From positions 78,904,756-78,968,755 of the forward strand of contig CM060731.1 in the NCBI GenBank assembly GCA_030704615.1: 64,000 nt of DNA, read 5' to 3'. Origin of the DNA: Takakia lepidozioides (Eukaryota > Streptophyta > Takakiopsida > Takakiales > Takakiaceae). Every line of letters begins with the position of its first letter. Position 1 is the stretch's first letter. The notes beneath the pieces are model-generated. The model saw only the letters and a program-made list of their open reading frames with translations. It had not been told where the DNA came from and searched no databases. Of this stretch, positions 57,833 through 64,000 are shown piece by piece. Made by a program: the position numbers and the translations under genes.

Positions 57833-59226
57833 TTAAAGAGAATTTGGCGGAGCCCCACGTGAGGTGTCCCGCTGCAGAAGGGTGATGACTTTTCCGTAGC
57901 CTAGTGTGGCTTGGTGAATGAATTGGTCTCTCTTACCATCGCAACACATAATTACAAGGTATATGTAATATTGATGCTTGCAGGGGACCCACTTCCTTCT
58001 CATGCCGAGAGCGCCCTCACGCATCGTTACAAAATCCGGACAAGTGCATTTAGGGAAACTCTCCACGGTAACCTGATATTCTTTGCTATGAAGAATTGAG
58101 CCAATAGACAGCACTGTGTAAATCCGTCCATATCCCAGGGCAGGGACTTCGGTGATACGAGTCACCCGAGCCTGCAAAATTCTAGCCGATTCCATCTTGC
58201 ACCCGTGATCTGCACCCGATCTGCACCCGATTCGTGATCAGCCGATTAGCGTTGTTTCTCAGCCGAGGGCAAGAAATATTCACGAACTTGCAATGCCCAA
58301 CGCAAATCGACCTTCGAAATTTCAATCCAATGTCGTTGTGGATGTTCGATGTTTTTGTCCTGCACCAAGGGTGTCCGTCATGTTTCTTGTCCATGCCCTG
58401 CAGAAGCCTAGCCAGTCCACTGGAAGATGTGGGAGGGTTGAGCTCAAACAAGATGTCCCCATCAAACTCTGCTGGCACGTATTGAACCCGCTGCACACGA
58501 AGGAACTCCCAATCAACAAAACGCAGCTCGTTATTGCACCCAGGCACCCCTGCGAGGACTTTCAATTTCGGAATGACACTCGTTATCTCCTGCAATTCGT
58601 CATCATCTAAGATGGGAGTCTGCACTGGCGGAGGAATCTCAGAAACATCCTCTGAGGACGAGTCTGAAAGAGTCACGAATGTAGTGGATGTGCTCACTTC
58701 TTGTTTCACATGAACTGTGCCCTTCTGCTGCACGACTGATGCTGCAGTGCCAGGGGTAACTACTGATCCTGCTGATTGTCTTCTCTTTTTTCCAAGGACA
58801 CGGTATGTGTCTGGAAGGACTCTCCACTTCTTTCCACACTCGCCAACCAATGGTTTCTCCAAGTGCCCAGAATCCAAATTCCCATCCTCGTCATACACAT
58901 CTTTTTTGAAATAGCAGAGAACCCAATTCCAGCGGGAACACTGTAACCAGCTCATCCTCATGAACAACTGCAAACCCATCGTCGTCTGTAGTGGTAGTCA
59001 GTGGAAGACTACCTGCATTGGAATGAAATCGAGCGAGTCTATCTCGCTCCCTCAACATGTTTTCCTCCACTGACCGAAAGTTGCGATTCACAACGGAATC
59101 CCCGAACTGATAGCCCGTAATTCTCGAAAAGGGATCCACCACAAACAAACTAAGGTCAATAAGGTTAGCACTAACCCAAAGACTGCGGGCGATGCATGCA
59201 AAGAATGTAGGAATGACATGCACCAT
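57833..59226 (-). pseudogene. transposon-type protein with SWIM zinc finger, frameshifted
   Basis: Three minus-strand frames join into one protein. 59226-58920: DPFSRITGYQFGDSVVNRNF then VEENMLRERDRLARFHSNAG. 58930-58182: FKKDVYDEDGNLDSGHLEKP, a Ser/Thr/Pro-rich linker, then DIGLKFRRSICVGHCKFVNI ending in SCPRL. 58195-57833: TEVPALGYGRIYTVLSIGS and the SWIM finger CTCPDF(V)..VPCKHQYYIY. The CxCx(n)CxH SWIM motif after an N-terminal zinc-finger-like piece is typical of MULE-type transposases and related domesticated regulators, but no transposase catalytic core is seen. Frame changes near 58925 and 58190 mark it as a relic. Confidence 0.6.
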
Positions 59227-59930
59227 ACTTCGCAGACAACCACACTAAGAGACACCAACCAGAAAAACTGTTTTCAAAGACAAGAAGCCACAAGAAGCCG
59301 TGCTGTATTTGGATGAAAAACAAACCCTGAACATGACATGAAACCATCCATTATGGAAAGACGACAACAACCCTGGAGAGCAGTAAACAGGAAGACCCCG
59401 AATGTAATGAGGTTGTGCTGTGCCAGAAGAGCACAGAACAAACACTGACACTCCGGGAGACACCTCTCACGAATGTGTGCAACACATGACCATTGCCGAC
59501 AAAACCCTTTATACCGAATGACCCCATTATGACGGTGATGGCAAAATGCAAACCAAAGAGTAGGCAGTAGAACACATGTGGATGCATATGTGAAGCATAA
59601 CAATTATTGCGAATCTGCAAGTACTGCACGAAATTGAACTAGCATTAGATTTATACGACACTTCCGAATTTGAAAGAATGCAAGAAGGCTACCATATATT
59701 GGCAGGCGGCGAAGTACATCTGACATATATCACAAGTACATGTAACGGATGTACATTTTTTCTAGCACTTTATTTCTTGGACAATACAAAGACGCTGAAA
59801 TGGATGAATTCCGTTCGCCCACAATGATAACATCCGCATCCAAATACGGTTAACAATGTCCAATTTTTATTTTGGTTACATGCCATAGCAACCCTTGTTG
59901 CAAACGTCAAACTAGAGAGCTCTAGAGGCA
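59227..59930. other. spacer between two relics
   Basis: No supported gene. Confidence 0.35.
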
Positions 59931-59932
59931 GC

Positions 59933-62900
59933 GTGGGGAGCCCTTGTTTCCAGCGGAGGAGGAAGAGAAGGAAGACATTATACTTCATGAGCACTAGGAA
60001 CATGAATAGAGCCAGATATAAAATGAGGATGGAAATAGTAGACGAAGAGGAAAAGGGCAAAGAAGATGGCAAAGAGGAAAGTCTGACGATGGAAGAGCAG
60101 GAATCTGGAGAAGAACAGCAGCCCGCCATACTTCCAAGAACAGGTGAGGAGGAGACTGCATCCGAGGGAGAGACAGACGCCGAAGATGATGTTGATGCTG
60201 GCCTCACGAAGAACTAGATAGTGGAAAAGAGGATGGGGGAGATGCTCCAGAACATGGTCGGCGTAGAGAGCAGTCCGAAGCGCAAAAGGTCCCCGGCGAT
60301 TGGGGAGTCTTCTGGAGTAGCCAAAAAAAAGGTACAATGTTTGAGACCCACCTTTGTGCTTCATTGCTGATGTGAACCCCAGTTGTGCTTGTATTTTGAT
60401 ATGAAAATAGCCTACACACGACATCTCTGGCAGGTTGAATCCACCCCGAACTGGAAGCTGAAACAGTGTGCAGCAACGCACACTGTTTGAACCCCCCATT
60501 TTGCTTGTTTTTTGATGTGCAAAACGGCCACATAGGGCCACTATGGCAGGTTCAATCCACCCCGAATTGGAAGCTCAAACAGTGTGCGGCAACGCACACT
60601 GTTTGAGCCCCCCTTATGCCTTGATTTTTGGTTTGGAAATGGTGCACACAGGGGCCTCTCTGTCCGGTTCAATCCACCCCTATTACGAAGCTCAAACAGT
60701 GTGCGCCAACGCACACTGTTCGCCCCCTTCTCATTGTTTTCTCCAAAATAAAATCGTCTAGACAGGGTATCTCTATGAGGTTCAATCAACAATTTCATGG
60801 CAGCTCCAACAGTGTGCGTAAATGCACACTGTTTGAGCCCACCTTGTCATTGTTTTTATCATTTGGAAATCGGCCTCATAGGGCATATCTTTCAGGTTCA
60901 ATGCACACTTACCTGGCAGCTCCAGATGCACACTGTTTGAGCCCACCTTATCATTGTTTTTTTTCATGTGAAAATCGGCCATATAGGGCATGTATTTGAG
61001 GTTCAATGCAGACTTACCTGGGAGCTCAAACAGTGTGCGTCAACGCACACTGTTCCAGCCCACCATGTCATTGTTTTTTTTATCTGAAAATCGGCCACAT
61101 AGGGCATCTCTTTAAGCTTCAATGCACACTTACGTGGCAGTTCAAACAATGTGCGTCAACGCACACTGTTTGAGCCCAACTTGTCATTGTTTTTTCCATG
61201 TGAAAATCGGCCACATAGGGCATGTATTTGAGGTTCAATGCAGACTTACCTGGCAGCTCAAACAGTGTGCGTCAACGCACACTGCTCCAGCCCACCATGT
61301 CATTGTTTTTTTTTTTATTTTTTTAAACAAAATTTAAAATCGGCCACGTAGGGCATATCTTTGAGCTTCAATGCACACTTACCTGGCAGCTCCAGAAGTG
61401 TGCGTCAACGCACACTGTTTGAGCCCACCATGTCATTGTTTTTTTAATCTGAAACTCGGCCACATAGGGCATCTCTTTGAGCTTCAATGCACACTTAAGT
61501 GGCAGCTCAAACAGTGTGCGTCAACGCACACTGTTTGAGCCCAACTTGTCATTGTTTTTTTCATGTGAAAATCAGCCACGTAGGGCATGTATTTGAGGTT
61601 CAATGCAGACTTATCTAGCAGCTCAAAAAGTGCGCGTCAATGCACACTATTCCAGCCCACCATGTCATTGTTTTTTTTATCTAAAAATCGGCCACATATG
61701 GCATCTCTTTGAGCTTCAATGCACACTTACCTGGCAGTTGTCATTTTAGAATCGACCACAAAGGTCATCTCTGTCAGGTTCAATTCACACTTACCTGGCA
61801 GCCCAAACAGTGTGCATCAACGCACATGGTTTGAGCCCCCTGATTTGTTTGTTTATGGATATGGAAATTGTGCACCTACGGCCAGTCTGGCAGGTTGATT
61901 CGACTCCAAAATGGAAGCTCAAACAGTGTGCGCCGACGCACACTGTTTGAGCCCCCTTCACTGCCTTTTCTTTTATTTCAAATTGGCCATTCATGGCCAT
62001 TATGCCATATTAAAATCACACCTTATTGCAAGGTCAAACAGTGTGCGGCAACGCACACTGTTTGAGCTTCCTTATGTGATTGCTTTTGATGTGAAAATCG
62101 GTCTCCTGGGGCCACTCTGGCAGGTTGAATCCAACCCTTATTGGAAAACAGTGTGCGGCAACGCACACTGTTTTGAGCCCCCTCTCTGCTTGTTTTTCTA
62201 TGTGAAATTGGGCCTAACAGGGCCAGTATGCATGCTCAAAACTCCCATAGTTGGAAGCACGAAGAGTGTGCGGCAATGCACACTGTTTGTGCCCCCTTGT
62301 GGCCCTCTCTCTGCCTGTTTTTTTTGTGGAAATGTGCCACATGGGGCCAAATATCATGTTCAAAACACCTGAATTTGGAAGCTGAAACATTGTGCGGCAA
62401 CGCACGGTGTTTTCGGCCCCCACAATGCTTGTTTTCTGATGAGAAATTGGGCCACACAGGGCCTGTTTGCCATGCTCAAAACACCATCGTTTCATGCCTC
62501 TCTCTTATATCAAATTGAATGAACAACCCTGTAGGAGAAGATGCAAACTGTGGCGGATGAGATCCCTTCGGGGCAGGGGAAGGAGATCATTGTTGATGTA
62601 GACGATGAGTTCTATGAAAGCAAAGCCACTGAGATGCTGGGGGGTCAGGAGGTAAACTCTCAGCTTGTGGTGCAAAGTATGCTTGCCCCGGGTGGGAGGT
62701 TGAAGATTCCCCTGTGTAGGTTGGTTTCCATGCCCGTCGTTCGTCCACCCCTCGTCAAGGACATCCTGATGCTGAAGGCCGAGTTTGTTCATGGGTATTT
62801 GGATGGATCCGCAGTCTTTTACGTTTCTACAAGGGATTCCAGAGGCAATGAGGTCCTTGTGGATGAGTCAATTGTGGACTCCTAGGATCCCATTTAGAGA

Positions 62901-63986
62901 CAGGTGAACGAATCCTTCGAACTTCTTCTCTCCAGGAAACCTTCCACCCAGGCATTCTCAGGGAAGATGTTTCACGTTTGGGATGGCAACCACCGGTTGC
63001 TTGCATGGATGGCTGTTATTGGGAGGCTGCATTCATAGGAGGAAGATTGGCATTACTCTGTTTGATCAATGGTGCTGGATTGTGACGGGAACATGATGGG
63101 TCTTCTGACGGCAATGATTGATGTGAACAGGTTGGTTTCTCATTCTACATGTTCCACTTGTGATTCCGTGGTTCTTTGGTTCCAGTCCTCTGTTGACGGT
63201 CCTTGAATTTCATTCTGACTTTCAGACATCATTCTACAGAGGGACGGAGACATCGCATGTCAAAACGAGTCTGGTTGACACACTGTACATGATACAAAGG
63301 ATCGGGCAGATGCCCTTGACCAACTTCAAGACCATCCTTTCAGCAGAGACGTACAAAAAGTGCGAAAGCTCCAAGACATCAGAAACGTGGTACTCGTTGA
63401 CCCGTGAGGCTTTCATGGAGTATATGTACACGGTGAGATACATCTTCCATCATCTGGCATTTTCGATATTCCTGCTTCCACATGTTTGTTTCTGTTTGTT
63501 TCCCTTGCCCTTGGGTTGATGCAACTCTCGTGCATTCCCTTGCAGCAAGACATTGCAGATGCAGGAGAGCGTGGGAAACTGGAATACTACAGCTCTACCC
63601 CTGAGGAGAGAATGACAGCAAAGGGGGTTGAGAGTCACATCCAGAAAGAGATGACCACCACAAGAAGAACTATTATGAGTGCTTTTGTTAAGCAGTTGAG
63701 AATTGTCGACCCATCATTCGGATCGCAGTTTCTTCTGGAGGTAAAAAACCATTACAACAAGCCAGGCAAGCCAGAGATGGCCCATGAGAAGTTACACAGG
63801 TTGTCTACCGCCATTGTGTCTTCAGAACAGAAGGTGAAGTGGCTACAGATATGGAATTCTGATCCCACTGTTAGGGATACCCACATGTTCCCCAGGCCGG
63901 AGAAAGAGAAGAAGACCCAGTGTGTCATTCCTGTCAGTGACAATGTGCTGGACACATGGCTTTACAAGGCCACTTACTGGAGCCAG
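59933..63986 (+). pseudogene. ParB-like domain gene relic (element 2), runs off the window
   Basis: Plus-strand, multi-exon. The N-terminal acidic region (59933-60216: ESLTMEEQESGEEQQP) is followed in another frame by EMLQNMVGVESSPKRKRSPA to a GTACAA donor at 60333. Exon at 62535-63130: RLKIPLCRLVSMPVVRP, VFYVSTRDSRGNEVLVDES, then FHVWDGNHRLLAWM (GAT at 62982), the DGxHRL signature of ParB-like domains. It has stops at 62883, 62895, 63036 and 63063. Exon at 63240-63432: RIGQMPLTNFKTILSAETYK to TWYSLTREAFMEYMYT. Exon at 63546-63986: QDIADAGERGK, SFGSQFLLEVKNHYNKPGKP, KVKWLQIWNSDP to LYKATYWSQ, then a GTATGA donor. The last two exons are undamaged. It aligns with element 1 with the same intron positions, and in that element a methyltransferase-like part follows. 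Confidence 0.65.
60333..62510. repeat. about 118-bp satellite with CAGTGTGCG..CGCACACTG palindrome, some 17 units
   Basis: Each unit carries a 22-bp palindrome (CAGTGTGCG, 3-4 variable bases, CGCACACTG), followed by TTTGAGCCC, a TTGTTTTTT run, GAAAATCGGCCACATAGGGC and a GGCAG(C/G)TC lead-in. The palindrome recurs at roughly 60465, 60577, 60695, 60809, 61031, 61147, 61263, 61397, 61512, 61630, 61808, 61925, 62038, 62150, 62266 and 62390, with partial units near 60930 and 61740. Middle units are more alike than outer ones. The array lies between the donor at 60333 and the acceptor at 62534 of the ParB-like gene relic, and so forms nearly all of that intron. Confidence 0.85.
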
Positions 63987-64000
63987 GTATGATGTCCTTT

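Noticed and set aside
60333-62510. CRISPR-like array
   Set aside because: The spacers between palindromes are themselves conserved, so this is a satellite repeat, and the host is a plant.

Overview
The window is nuclear DNA from a streptophyte plant. Evidence: intron-rich genes with GT..AG introns, a plastid-type chorismate synthase with a transit-peptide-like first exon, RABF2-type (Rab5) GTPases, F-box proteins, a GONST-type Golgi nucleotide-sugar transporter, and long DYW-class pentatricopeptide repeat (PPR) proteins with no introns in their reading frames. The abundant DYW proteins and the heavy transposon load fit a seed-free land plant (bryophyte, lycophyte or fern grade), but the species cannot be named from the sequence.

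Layout. 0-11.3 kb is decayed accessory DNA. It holds two PPR relics, short-hairpin repeats built on GCGAC..GTCGC, three palindromic tandem arrays centred on GGCGCC, and a long minus-strand relic (about 2-8.8 kb). That relic reads as a ParB-like domain followed by motifs in the order of a DNA amino-methyltransferase. 11.3-15.3 kb is mostly empty apart from one unidentified coding block. 15.4-16.4 kb is a single-exon GDP-fucose-transporter-like gene. 17.4-19.75 kb (minus) is a GT61/DUF563 glycosyltransferase. 21.7-24.8 kb is a seven-exon Rab5 gene. 26.75-29.43 kb (minus) and 32.75-34.69 kb (plus) are two divergent PPR-DYW paralogs with homologous 5' flanks. 36.8-37.66 kb is a LINE reverse-transcriptase relic whose 5' part is inverted. 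38.63-39.74 kb is an F-box gene. 40.6-41.0 kb is a RING-finger remnant. 41.93-45.04 kb (minus) is a second Rab5 gene with the same exon structure. 46.8-52.0 kb is a complete 13-exon chorismate synthase gene. 52.78-53.88 kb (minus) is the inverted second copy of the F-box gene. 54.5-57.4 kb is a hAT transposon relic, 57.8-59.2 kb (minus) a SWIM zinc-finger transposon-type relic, and 59.9 kb to the end a second member of the ParB-like family, whose first large intron appears to consist of a roughly 118-bp palindromic satellite.

Overall picture. The housekeeping genes (chorismate synthase in the plastid shikimate pathway, Rab5 endosomal traffic, Golgi sugar transport, glycosyltransferase, organelle RNA editing by DYW proteins) are unrelated functionally and sit as islands in repeat DNA. 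Three gene families (Rab5, PPR-DYW, F-box) each occur as an inverted pair. The most unusual item is the ParB-like/methyltransferase-like gene family: two relics share sequence and intron positions, and both are associated with palindromic satellite arrays. Exon coordinates were worked out by eye from reading frame and splice signals.
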